Assembly: GCA_003573635.1 (NCBI GenBank)
Contig: QUTJ01031242.1
Span: 1-10,498, forward strand
DNA: 10,498 bases
Direction: 5' to 3'
DNA from: Goniomonas avonlea
Taxonomy: Eukaryota > Cryptophyceae > Goniomonadida > Goniomonadaceae
Part shown: one piece after another, positions 1 to 7,867 of the stretch
Numbering within the stretch: the stretch's first letter is position 1
How the letters are laid out: each line of letters begins with the position of its first letter
Notes under the pieces: generated by a model
What the model was told of the DNA's origin: nothing
Seen by the model: the letters and a program-made list of their open reading frames with translations, nothing else
Database searches by the model: none
Translations under genes and position numbers: made by a program

Positions 1-77
1 ACTTGCTTACGCTGTAAGCTACGGACAAACACTAATAAAAAGTAATTAACAAACCCTCTGTGTCGCGTTAAAACAAA

Positions 78-97
78 GGGTTTTATACGTAAAACCC
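78..97. repeat. 8-bp perfect inverted repeat (hairpin)
   Basis: The arms GGGTTTTA and TAAAACCC are perfectly complementary around a 4-base loop. The site lies just before the reading frame that ends at 536. It may be a chance palindrome or part of a promoter or an element end; nothing else in the sequence decides. Confidence 0.5.
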
Positions 98-536
98 GCC
101 TCTATCCAAAATCCGGTGTGCGAGTGTTATCCCGGTTGCAAACGTTGGGGCGCAAGCCTCACGGAACCGCTCAAGTGCGCAAGGGGCCAGAGCCTGGATT
201 GGGAGAGTGCATCCAACACGGGCCATGGCTGTGCACATGAGAAAACAGTTAGAGCAGGTGGGAGAGCAAGAGTCAGGAATATGCGAGTGTGCTCAGTGCG
301 TAGCCTACCTTGAAACCCCTGTGTTTGGACCAAAAGATCCGACACCAGAAGAGGTGAAAGAAGAAGAAGAAAGGGTCAGAGAGGCAAAGGAGGCGAGAAG
401 AGTGTTTGACACAGCTCTGCTAGTGAGAAATAGAAAGTTCAAGGAGGAAGTCGCTGCTGCAGCAGCTGCTGGTACAGCTCGCCCTCAGCTCCCGACAAAA
501 TGGAATCCGGACACACGTTCATTTGAAGAACATTAG
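93..536 (+). CDS. Unrecognised protein, probable 3'-terminal exon
   Basis: This frame is open from the stop at 90-92 to the stop at 534-536. The first in-frame ATG is at 225, giving about 103 codons. The frame is open upstream of that ATG too, so it may be the last exon of a longer gene that begins outside the window. The product has a CECAQC cysteine cluster near residue 25. It then has a strongly charged, E/K/R-rich and probably helical stretch (DPTPEEVKEEEERVREAKEA), an alanine run and a polar tail ending FEEH. The charged segment and the run of GCT/GCA alanine codons look like real coding sequence. A canonical AATAAA follows 20 nt after the stop, which supports a true 3' end. I do not recognise the family. 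An unrelated frame on the - strand over 127-345 looks like a shadow. Confidence 0.5.
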   Translation, partial: NPPLSKIRCASVIPVANVGAQASRNRSSAQGARAWIGRVHPTRAMAVHMRKQLEQVGEQESGICECAQCVAYLETPVFGPKDPTPEEVKEEEERVREAKEARRVFDTALLVRNRKFKEEVAAAAAAGTARPQLPTKWNPDTRSFEEH

Positions 537-556
537 TTCAGTTCAGAGAATCCTTC

Positions 557-562
557 AATAAA
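557..562 (+). promoter_or_regulatory. Candidate poly(A) signal AATAAA
   Basis: A canonical AATAAA lies 20 nt downstream of the stop codon at 534-536. Its spacing and orientation suit a 3' UTR of the preceding frame. Confidence 0.5.
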
Positions 563-1031
563 CATCGATTTGTTTCAAGTCTCTGAAATTGTCACTGGCC
601 CAGGAACAAGTTGAAATCGAGTCCATGGTTGGCTCACATTGCTCTTGCTGATTGATCGATCACATGTGCTCCTGGTTCATGTGCTCCTTATCAGTAAAGG
701 AACGTTCAAGTTGAATCAAGGATATCATGTATTCATTGTTCTCATTGCTTCTTTGATGCTGGCATTGCACATGCATTTTCCCAGCGAACTCGAGTGGATG
801 TACATGTTGTACATTGTATCGATCTGCATGGTGCCACTGGCACTGACAGTGCTTCAACTGAAGTTTAACTTTTTGTATTTTGAGTACTTTGGAGTGGAGT
901 GGGCAACATGACCTCGTCTCCGGGTGCTGTTTCAATGAGAGGGCATAAACGCTACAACTCACAGCGCAAGGCATATTGAGAGAGAGAGAGAGCGATGGCA
1001 AACACACAACAAACAACAAGCATGACACATT
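563..1031. other. Non-coding stretch between two convergent frames
   Basis: I see no convincing gene here. A hydrophobic 90-codon frame at 639-911 (+) lacks any recognisable motif and is rich in Leu, Met and Ile from T-rich sequence. A short perfect palindrome, ATGTACA-tgt-TGTACAT, lies near 797-815, and a GA dinucleotide run near 977-993. The region would be the 3' side of both flanking frames. Confidence 0.5.
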
Positions 1032-1613
1032 TTACTGCTCTTCTAGCTCCCTTTGCTCCGCAAGGAATGCCTCAATGAGGTGGCGGTTTGTCCCCATCCT
1101 GAACGCACCCATGTTGCACCTCCACATCTGCAGACCAATGTTCAAGCAGTAGAGTGGACAGTGATATATCTCCTCAGGAGAGAAATCACTGTCAGACCCA
1201 AAGTGAATCCTACCTCTAGTGTTCACTGCACAGGTAGAGAATACTACCTTGGTGGTGTCCTTGGTCACTGTTCGCTTGTGTGACAGCACCATGTCACCGA
1301 CCAGGAACACCAAGTCTCCAGAAGGGAGTTTCTTGATGTTTTTGTAGCCTGATCCCTTTGGTGCGACTGTGGGATCTTCAAGCGCACAGAGCTGCGCGAC
1401 TGTTAGATCGCCCTCCTCTTCCTCATCTTGCCTGAGGGTGATTGACCACTCAGCAGTGCCTGCAGCCTTGGTAGTGCCAGTGGCACCATAGGGCTCAAAC
1501 AGCGCTGCAAAGGACTCCAAGGGCAGATGCTTCACCTCCACACTTGCCTTGAACCAGGCAGCTTTCGACTTCCTGATAGCTCCGTAGATGGCTCTTCTGA
1601 GGACAAGCATCAT
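1032..1613 (-). CDS. Unrecognised 193-codon protein
   Basis: This is an uninterrupted frame from an ATG at 1613 to TAA at 1032, the longest clean open frame in the window. The product starts with a basic segment (RRAIYGAIRKSKAAWFKASV). It then has an acidic patch (RQDEEEEGD), a mixed hydrophilic and hydrophobic core (LPSGDLVFLVGDMVLSHKR) and a Cys-containing part (SPEEIYHCPLYCLNIGLQMW). It ends with a charged helix-like tail (EAFLAEQRELEEQ). Codon use and amino-acid balance look like real coding sequence. I do not recognise the family. The frame can be extended upstream through a TGA at 1643-1641 to a candidate splice acceptor at 1659. A possible 57-nt intron (1715-1659) would then join it to a tiny exon with an ATG at 1733. 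With the TGA read as a stop, the protein either starts at 1613 or is a slightly decayed copy. Confidence 0.6.
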   Translation of the reverse strand: MMLVLRRAIYGAIRKSKAAWFKASVEVKHLPLESFAALFEPYGATGTTKAAGTAEWSITLRQDEEEEGDLTVAQLCALEDPTVAPKGSGYKNIKKLPSGDLVFLVGDMVLSHKRTVTKDTTKVVFSTCAVNTRGRIHFGSDSDFSPEEIYHCPLYCLNIGLQMWRCNMGAFRMGTNRHLIEAFLAEQRELEEQ

Positions 1614-1658
1614 CCTGGTGCTTGGAACTCTCGCAAACCGTCAGCAGTTCTCCGGCAA

Positions 1659-1715
1659 CTGTGGAAACGGACAGGGGTTAGTGTCAGGAAGACCGAGACC
1701 CCCCATGAAGCCTAC
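1659..1715 (-). other. Candidate 57-nt spliceosomal intron upstream of the 193-codon frame
   Basis: On the - strand the sequence reads CACAG|GTAGGC at the donor. A branch-point-like CTGACACTAAC follows, and then TTTCCACAG|TTG at the acceptor. An ATG at 1733 lies 18 nt before the donor, and splicing keeps the frame of the downstream ORF. One in-frame TGA (1643-1641) remains after splicing. The signals are textbook, but the product is interrupted, so this is a candidate only. Confidence 0.35.
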
Positions 1716-1739
1716 CTGTGCTTGCTGCTTCATGGTCTA

Positions 1740-2630
1740 ATCTGCGCTCCACAGATCACGTTTAACTGTGTTTCCTGTGGTCTGCCTTGGCACGAACCAG
1801 GCGGGCGAGGACCCCCAAAATTGGAGGGCAGCGAGAATGTGCCTGTTCATACCAAAGTGTAAAGTTAGGGCCCTATTGGACAAAGGGAAGTTCCTCAAAA
1901 CCCAGANGGCAGTCAGTGATTTCGGCGATTTCATTTCTCCTCCCATTTTTTTTTCCGTTGAGGCTTCAGAAGTTTTCGCCGCCCTATCCGGCAAATATCT
2001 GGTTGTGTTATCTAACACGTTCAGAGCGTAAACACGAAAGCAAGTCAAAGAGGGAAGGCTCTAGAGTCTGCCAACATGTTGGATTTACAATCCTTGCCAG
2101 GTGCACTGGCAGTACTGTAACAAGATGGTGTGCAGAACAACATCAAACTTAACAGAAGAAAGAAATCATTGGGCATAAACCTGAACATGTGTAAAAACAG
2201 TGTTGTGGTACATGCTCCAAAACCGAAAGACACCACCCCAAAGATTGCACGAGCACACACAGCAAAAATTGAGAAGATGCTGAATCCTGTTGACAATTTC
2301 TTCATTTTAAGTCAACACCCTGTACTATTTTTTTCTTCTTCAAGAATTGTTTAAGTCATTTTTTGAAAAAGATCATTGGACACCTATTGTGCCCGATGTG
2401 AGTCAGAAACATGGGGAGATACAAGTGCTCAGGTAGATGAGATTTATTTTCAAAATCTTGGAATCTTGTCAAAAACACTTTGCATTGAATAATTTGTAAC
2501 TCAACGCCACGTCAATGTTTTTTCTTTCCAAGTCCACCTTGGCGCTTTTTTTTCTTTTTCTTAGGCACTCCACCCTTCTTTGTTTTACTCAAAAGGAGTG
2601 CGTCTGCTTGCTCGGCACGCTGCACAACAC
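1740..2630. other. No gene recognised
   Basis: All six frames are short and without recognisable motifs. The stretch contains one ambiguous base (1907), T-rich runs (for example 1947-1953 and 2327-2340) and A-rich runs. Position 1740 onwards could include the promoter of the - strand frame at 1613-1032, but I find no clear TATA element. Confidence 0.4.
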
Positions 2631-2753
2631 GTTACTGCACACACTACTGCACACATTACCAAACTCTCTCTCACAGACGCTGAACCAAAACCCACTCGAT
2701 ACAGCTCAACACAAACCCACAGATTACTGCAGACACAAACCCACACATTACTG
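2631..2753. repeat. Decayed CA-rich minisatellite
   Basis: Two related repeat types are visible. At 2631-2659 a short unit reads roughly TTACTGCACACA and recurs about three times with small changes. At 2709-2729 and 2733-2753 a 21-nt unit (ACACAAACCCACAGATTACTG and a copy with one difference) repeats with a 24-nt period. Both share an ATTACTG/TTACTG core, so they may derive from one array. A frame spanning the repeats (2515-2913, +) is low in complexity and I do not call it a gene. Confidence 0.6.
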
Positions 2754-2759
2754 TCTACC

Positions 2760-3312
2760 GTCTGACTCTATTCGGTGGCAGCTAGCACTCTGTGCGAACG
2801 GGTGCCCCATGTTGCTCAGTTTGTTGCAGGGGTGTACTAGCATTCTGCAGTTGTGCACACTTTGTGATCTGAAACATGGCAAGTTTGTGTCTGAGAATGT
2901 GCCGGGTTGCTGAATGAGGTCACGGATTTGTGCTGTAGCCAGATAGCATATCTGGTTAACGAAACAATCTGGTCGTGGGATACAAGAAAGAAAGCTTCAC
3001 ACCAGCACAACCTGCTTCAGCTCGATTTGTCATTAAGAGTGAAATATCAAGTCGGGTCGCACCAGTGCAACCTCAGCTGCTTCTGCTTGCAGTTCTTGTT
3101 CCAAAATGCCACTTCTCCATCCCCCGCACTCGTACAGCTCCAGCGGCATCACCCTGCCACAGTATGTGCTTAGCAAACATCACAAGTAAATCGTTTGCTT
3201 GGAACTGTTGTGCTTCAGGAAGAACCAGCACATAGACCACTAACACCTGTCGGTAGGCGCTATGACATAGGAAGAGTAGTCCACACTTTACTGGCGGACG
3301 AGGTGACATATG
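2760..3312. other. No gene recognised; weak coding traces
   Basis: Short frames on both strands overlap here (for example 2975-3235 on + and 3309-3073 on -). Each has stretches of plausible protein, but none has a motif I recognise, and neither strand is clearly better. This could be a heavily decayed coding relic or chance. Confidence 0.3.
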
Positions 3313-3336
3313 GTGACAACATGCAGTGACAACATG
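3313..3336. repeat. Two direct copies of GTGACAACATG
   Basis: The 11-mer GTGACAACATG occurs at 3313-3323 and 3326-3336, a 13-nt period. It sits just before a longer decayed array. Confidence 0.6.
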
Positions 3337-3351
3337 AGGTGCTGTTACCCT

Positions 3352-3506
3352 GATTAGGGTTGACCCAAATCATGAAAGACGAAACACTAGTGTTGACCTT
3401 AGGGCTGACATTAGGGTTGATGCTCTGGGAGCTGGGGTTGGTGCTCTTGCGAATTTCATAGTGACAAGGGTCGATGTAAGTGTTGACGTTAGCGTTGATA
3501 CTAGCG
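3352..3506. repeat. Degenerate GTTGA/TTAGGG minisatellite
   Basis: The stretch is built from variants of a 6-nt or 12-nt unit close to GTTGAC-GTTAGG, such as GATTAGGGTTGAC, CATTAGGGTTGATG and GTGTTGACGTTAGCGTTGAT. Copies are diverged and interrupted. The - strand frame across it is rich in Ser, Thr and Leu (STLTSTLTSTL), as expected of a repeat rather than a gene. TTAGGG occurs, but not in uninterrupted telomere-like tandem order. Confidence 0.6.
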
Positions 3507-3946
3507 AGCTGCAGGCGAATGTGAGGGTAGAAGAAAAAGATAATGATGAGGAGTACATAAGAAAACAAGTGTGACTCCAAGTACCCAGCAGCCTTCGTAC
3601 CAGCTCGATGATTTGGAGAAGGTAACATGCACATGAACGCTGTTATCACAATGTGCTAACAATTGTAAGCCACTACCAGGGACTAAAGAAGAGGAGCACA
3701 AAGCAATCCCGAATGGTTTCCCAATAACAAACACCGGGGAAACAAACTAAAAATCATCACAGTGCACACGGTGTAGAGGCAATGGCACACCGTCCAGTGG
3801 AAGTTGTGAGGACGAGCCTCTGCACTTTCACGCCACCGACAGGTGCAACACAGGTGATCACTTCCTTGGGGTTCGCTGAGATCTCTGCAAACTCACAATA
3901 CACCTGCCATGTTGTGAGTGGTTGCACCAATTCAGGTGCGGAGGTC
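3507..3946. other. No gene recognised
   Basis: Only short overlapping frames are present on either strand, without motifs. I see no repeat or RNA gene. Confidence 0.4.
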
Positions 3947-4053
3947 AAGAGAGAGCGGGGAAAGGAGGGAGAGGTTTGAAGGAAGGGAGGGAGTGAGACC
4001 TGAGGAGAGAGAAAAGGCACAGAGAGGAAGGGAGAGGGGAGAGGGAGAAAGAT
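3947..4053. repeat. Polypurine (GA-rich) tract
   Basis: The + strand is almost entirely A and G for about 107 bases, in irregular GGGAGAGG/AAGGGAGGGAG patterns with a few pyrimidine breaks. The complementary strand is therefore polypyrimidine. The open frames here on both strands are products of the base bias. Confidence 0.8.
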
Positions 4054-4078
4054 ACAGGCATTCTTCACAGGCACTGAT

Positions 4079-4119
4079 CAACACAGACACACATAAACAC
4101 GACACAAACACACACACAA
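4079..4119. repeat. CA-rich simple sequence
   Basis: An imperfect (CA)n/ACACAAA run follows the polypurine tract by about 25 bases. It has no coding value. Confidence 0.6.
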
Positions 4120-4865
4120 ACCATATGCCGGTAGGGGAATGGAGCTACACAACTTCACATGGCTAAGGTTTGTGAAGTTCAGCAGGAAGCATTGCATGCC
4201 ATAGAGTAACCGCAAACACAGCATGTGCAACAAGATCAGTGGGTTAGCAGAAGGTAATATTGCCATGGGTTGACTGCTTGAGGCTAGTGTGTACAATAAC
4301 CAGTGTGGCACAATACCCAAGCACAGGGGGGCAGCCGGCGGACGAGGACACAACACCTCGGTGGGAGAGAGGGCTGGTCAGAAAAAACACAGGAGCAGGG
4401 CTCAACCCTGGGTTCCAAGTTTCCCAAGGGAAATGAGGTGTCGGATGGTCTTGAAGTTTGATTTCAGATTGATGATGACCCATGGTTAGTCAACTGGATA
4501 AACCCAAATCAGGTAGTCTTCAACTGTAATATTAGCAGAAAAAACAGCACTGTCCGAACAATAGATGTTGATTCAAGTAAGTAAATAGTATCACACCAAA
4601 GGTCCAACACACAATTGTCACACTCGCAAGTGATAGGTTGGTAGGGGAGGGGGCTCTGTGACTTCACACAACTGGAGGTTAGCATAGGGGAAATAAGCAT
4701 CTGAGCCATCCACGTTCGAAACAACTGCACACACTCCTCACGCTTCCTTTGGGTAACACTGCTGAAATGGAAGCTCTTGAGCTCCCACCATCTCCATACA
4801 TCGCTCTCACAACTCATCAAAGGCAGCTTGTCTTGTCTTGCTTGATTGTGGTTGTCTACTTTCAG
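4120..4865. other. No clear gene; one long weak frame on -
   Basis: A 142-codon frame runs from 4937 to 4509 on - and contains a plausible middle (WELKSFHFSSVTQRKREECV), but I recognise no family in it. Its first part lies antisense to the AAA-like frame at 4866-5011. Two smaller overlapping frames (4356-4078 and 4483-4244 on -) look like noise. Confidence 0.3.
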
Positions 4866-5011
4866 TGAGTGTTGATATGATCTGCGGGACGCGGGGCCTG
4901 TCGGGTGCAGACATTGCCCCACTGGTCCGGGAAGCAAGCTTCATAAGGTTGTCCTGGAGTGGTCGGTGCAGCTGTTCTCTCAGGCGAGGAACGGACTGGG
5001 GCTACTTCTAG
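4866..5011 (+). pseudogene. Fragment resembling the end of an AAA+ ATPase module
   Basis: The frame after a candidate splice acceptor (TCTACTTTCAG, ending at 4865) reads VDMICGTRGLSGADIAPLVR followed by EASF, then runs to TAG at 5009-5011. The motif (T-x-G-hydrophobic-S-G-A-D-I-x-x-hydrophobic-V-R-E-A) is the well-known C-terminal small-domain signature of classical AAA ATPases such as VPS4, katanin, NVL and CDC48. The SGADIA..VREA spacing is closest to VPS4-like proteins. I find no Walker A, Walker B or SRH in the neighbouring sequence, so at most one exon or a relic is present. After EASF the match stops and the frame becomes unconvincing. The overlapping - strand frame (4937-4509) has no such motif. 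The call rests on about 16 residues. Confidence 0.4.
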
Positions 5012-5530
5012 TGCTGTACCAAAACTTCACAAATCAAGAGTGGTTCACACTGAGGTTTGCCAGAGGATGTCCTGCATGCACATAGGAGTGAAGAGCTTTC
5101 CACATCCATGACAACAATGCCAATGCCAGTTGTCCAAAATCAAAACCGCGGGTCCTGCATGACTTTTCGTGCAACATAACAAAGGACCTTTTTTGTTCTA
5201 GACCCCACCCGATAAACAGGCAGTTGTCAGGTGGGTTGAGAGTGTCACTTGGCCTGCAGTCGTCGCCCCCAGGGACTGGAACTCTTTCTTGCTCATTTTT
5301 CTTAGCCATCTTGAATTTCGGGCCAGCATGATGCCTGTGGTGGAATCACACACGGCCTTGAACTCGGTGCCAAGCGGTTTGGGCTTTCTTTGGCTGTAGC
5401 TGAGGGTTCGGGTGGTATGAGGTTAAAATATACTCATGGATTCATCGAACAATAATTTCACTGAAAGCAACATTGTCCTTGTGGTTCTGGTTCAGCGGGT
5501 CAATTTGCGTGGCAATCTCCCAGAGAATCC
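5012..5530. other. No gene recognised upstream of the transposase
   Basis: A 91-codon frame at 5309-5034 (-) begins MAKKNEQERVPVPGGDDC but has no recognised motif. The last part should contain the 5' flank of the transposase gene. I could not identify terminal inverted repeats or a target-site duplication by eye. Confidence 0.35.
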
Positions 5531-6021
5531 ATGGCCAAACGCAGCGCGGGTTGTGGTCCTGAATGGGACTGGATGACCAGTGATGACAATGGTACTCAAA
5601 CATGTGTCCGGTTTACAGGGGGTGCTTTTCAGATTTGCGAACATTTTTTGGGGCAAGAAGGTAAGGTCAATGCGACGGGATGCAATGGGCAACACACATC
5701 TGAGGCTCGAGTTGTCATGACAGTCTCTAACAACCAGAAGCGCTTGAATCTACAGAAGAGTGCAGCGCATTACAGCGCTCTCGCGCAGGTCAACGCGATT
5801 GTTGAAGGTGGGGGTCCAGCTGGTCCAGCTGCATCAGAGATGATGCCAGCTGAGACGATGCAGGGCCATTTCGGAACGAAAAAGCAGGCCGACCTCAAAA
5901 CAAAATGGGCAAAAGCATTTATTCATAACAATCTTTCGTTCAACATCGCCAATGACCAATATCTTCGCGACACAGTCCATGCCACAAGGGGAGCTGGCAC
6001 GTGGTTCCAGCTTCCTCACAA

Positions 6022-6089
6022 GTGAGTACTGGGTTCCTAGTATTCCCGCGCCCCCTTTTTTTTCGATTTCTTTCTAACACTGTTTGCAG
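6022..6089 (+). other. Intron 1 of the hAT transposase (68 nt)
   Basis: The donor is GTGAGT and the acceptor TTTGCAG, with a CTAAC branch-point-like sequence about 15 nt before it and a T-rich run upstream. Splicing joins LPH to NDYMGGKLVN in frame. The in-frame TAA then follows at 6118. Confidence 0.8.
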
Positions 6090-6621
6090 TGATTACATGG
6101 GAGGCAAGCTTGTCAACTAAGAGTATGAGAAGACCAAGGACATGATGGACAAGTTGAGAGAAGAGCTCCACTCGCGAGGAATCCCTTTGACCCTTATGTC
6201 TGATGGGTGGACTGACACGGCACATCACCCACTCCTCAATTTTCTCGCTGGGGCTGAGGATTTCGCCATTTTTCAAGGCAGTGAAGACACCTCCAAGGTT
6301 GGTCAAGGACTCCAAGTACATTTTTTGTGTCACTGCTGACTATGTGACTGGTTTGGGTGGTGAGGGACATGTGCTGCAGTGATCATGGACAGTGGGGGAG
6401 CTTGCCCAATGCCCTTCTCAAGCTGGAGGCAGAGTTCCCTTGGCTTTTCACTGCCCCTTGTGCTGGGCATGTGCTGGGCTTGCTTTTTAAAGATTGCTTA
6501 AAGCTTGCCTACTTTGCCACTGCCTTTGAGAGCTTCCTTGAAGTGACAAAGTTTCTCTTGAATCACCAAAAACTATTGGCTCTCTCCAATGAGAAAGCCC
6601 CAGTGAAACTCCTCATGCCAG

Positions 6622-6665
6622 GTGTGCACCTTGTGCACTTTTCTAGTAAACTGACTTTTCCAAAG
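6622..6665 (+). other. Intron 2 of the hAT transposase (44 nt)
   Basis: The donor is GTGTGC and the acceptor TTTTCCAAAG. Removing these 44 bases joins LLMP to ASTRFAHAF and restores the conserved block ahead of the ERV motif. Read without splicing, the frame gives unrelated residues. This is a very short intron. Confidence 0.75.
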
Positions 6666-6757
6666 CTTCCACAAGATTTGCTCATGCCTTCATCTTTGAG
6701 AGGGTCCATGCTGTCAAGCCAGAACTCCAAGGGCTGGTGGTTTCTCGTGAGGACCAG

Positions 6758-6855
6758 GTGTGTGGTATACCAATTTTCACCTTGAAATCTCGATTTTTTA
6801 CACAGTTCAATTGCCTCTCTCTCTCTCTCAGTTCATTAATTCATTGTGTTGCCAG
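6758..6855 (+). other. Intron 3 of the hAT transposase (98 nt)
   Basis: The donor is CAG|GTGTGT and the acceptor GTTGCCAG|GAA. A (CT)n run at about 6815-6829 forms part of a long pyrimidine tract. Splicing joins VVSREDQ to EFVSRYNTRG at a codon boundary, and the joined frame stays open to 7062. Confidence 0.8.
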
Positions 6856-7609
6856 GAATTTGTGAGCCGTTACAACACCAGAGGAGTGAAGCAAAAAGAG
6901 AAGTCTGCCAAAGTCAAGACTACCATCCAGAGTGAGCCACTCTGGACAAGGGTGATTTCAATTGTGAAGGTCCTCGAGCCCGTCTACTGCCTCCTCCGGC
7001 TGTTTGATTCCCGTTCGGCCTGCGTCGGTGTGGTGCGTCATTTCTCTGTTAATGCATGCTAGAAATTCTGAGGTTGTGTCAGGTGTACTGGAGAATGTTC
7101 CAAATCCAAAAGCATATCCAGTCAGTTGAGGCACACGGCTTCACTGACAGCATTCGAAAAGAGGTCCTTGCACATTTTCATGAGCACTGGACCATGCTGC
7201 ACCGTCCGCAGCATTCTGCTGGGTACATTCTGAACCCTGAGGTCCGAACTTGCACATAATATTCTTGTACTTTTTTTAGGTCTCACTGCTTGTAACAGTT
7301 TCACAGCCACGACCANGGGTCTTCGGAGGAAGTCATGACAAATTTTATGACAGCCACCAAAAAAACTATCACGATGACTAAGAGAGTGCATCTAGTTGTC
7401 TTCTTGAGCTTCACACATACAAGAGAGGAAGGAGGTGCTGTTCGAAAAGTCTGTTGTGTGGGACACTGTAGGGAAGCTATCCACAGCAGGGTGGTGGGAG
7501 ATGAACGGTGAGAGTGTCCCCCACCTCCAGAAAGTTCCAAAGCTGGTTTTGTCACAACCTGCTTCTGCTCTTGCCTGCACAAAGCCCTAAAGAAAAACAA
7601 GAAAAACAG

Positions 7610-7615
7610 AATAAA
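7610..7615 (+). promoter_or_regulatory. Candidate poly(A) signal of the transposase
   Basis: AATAAA lies 20 nt after the terminal TAA (7588-7590) of the dimerisation frame, in an A-rich context. It fits a transcript end immediately after the shortened C terminus. Confidence 0.45.
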
Positions 7616-7867
7616 TTGTCAAATACGTATGAATGTATGAAGGAATCCGTTTGACAACGCAGGTGTCGGCTTCTTCCAATTCCTTCTCTCCGGGACTTGG
7701 TAAAACAGAGCGCGAACACGTGACTTCGAAATTCAAGGCATTTTTTTCGCGGGCCGAAGTTAACGAGTAAACTAAAGGAAAAGAAAAGCTAGAATCAAGT
7801 CAGCAGAATAACAGTTCGGCTAGAGTTTGTGTTCCACAGCAGGACGTGGAGACACATGCTCTCGAGT
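7616..7867. other. Intergenic stretch, nothing recognised
   Basis: I see no coding motif. This should contain the 3' end of the hAT element, but no terminal inverted repeat could be matched by eye to sequence upstream of 5531. Confidence 0.35.

Larger units (their letters stand above)
5531..7590 (+). pseudogene. hAT-superfamily transposase (BED zinc finger, DUF659, hAT dimerisation), broken
   Basis: This is the remains of a cut-and-paste transposase that would bind its element ends and excise it. Exon 1 (5531-6021) starts MAKRSAGCGPEWDW and carries a BED-type finger at residues 12-51: W12, C25, FTGG at 28-31, H38 and C51. The second cysteine of the C-x2-C pair is absent and the spacing is shortened. 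After an intron, exon 2 encodes the DUF659 signature LMSDGWTDTAHHPLLNFL, then IMDSGGAC, PCAGHVLGL and the STRFAHAFIFERV block. Exon 4 continues with EPLWTRVISIVKVLEPVY. Further on, HRPQHSAGYILNPEV and AGWWEMNGESVPHLQKV are the conserved hAT C-terminal blocks. Damage: TAA at 6118-6120; frameshifts near 6297, 6380 and 6400 and again between 7045 and 7120; and shifts between 7260 and 7420. From about 6402 to 7062 the frame is open across two introns, which supports the model. The protein ends ACTKP instead of continuing through the usual C-E-R-x-W-S. Confidence 0.9.

Noticed and set aside
639-911. 90-codon hydrophobic frame on +, resembling a small membrane protein
   Set aside because: The hydrophobicity follows from T-rich sequence; there is no motif, no matching poly(A) signal, and the frame lies in the 3' flank of two other frames.
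2515-2913. 132-codon frame on + with a signal-peptide-like start
   Set aside because: The start is a T-rich run giving Phe and Leu, and the middle is the CA-rich repeat, so the frame is low complexity.
3918-4166. Arg/Glu-rich frame on + and Ser/Leu-rich frame on - over the polypurine tract
   Set aside because: Both are direct translations of a GA-rich simple sequence.
4509-4937. 142-codon frame on -
   Set aside because: No recognised domain, and its first quarter is antisense to the AAA-like segment. Kept only as a weak trace.
5000-7800. Terminal inverted repeats and 8-bp target duplication of the hAT element
   Set aside because: I searched by eye for CAGGG-type ends in inverted pairs around the transposase and found no convincing pair. 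A dot plot would be needed.
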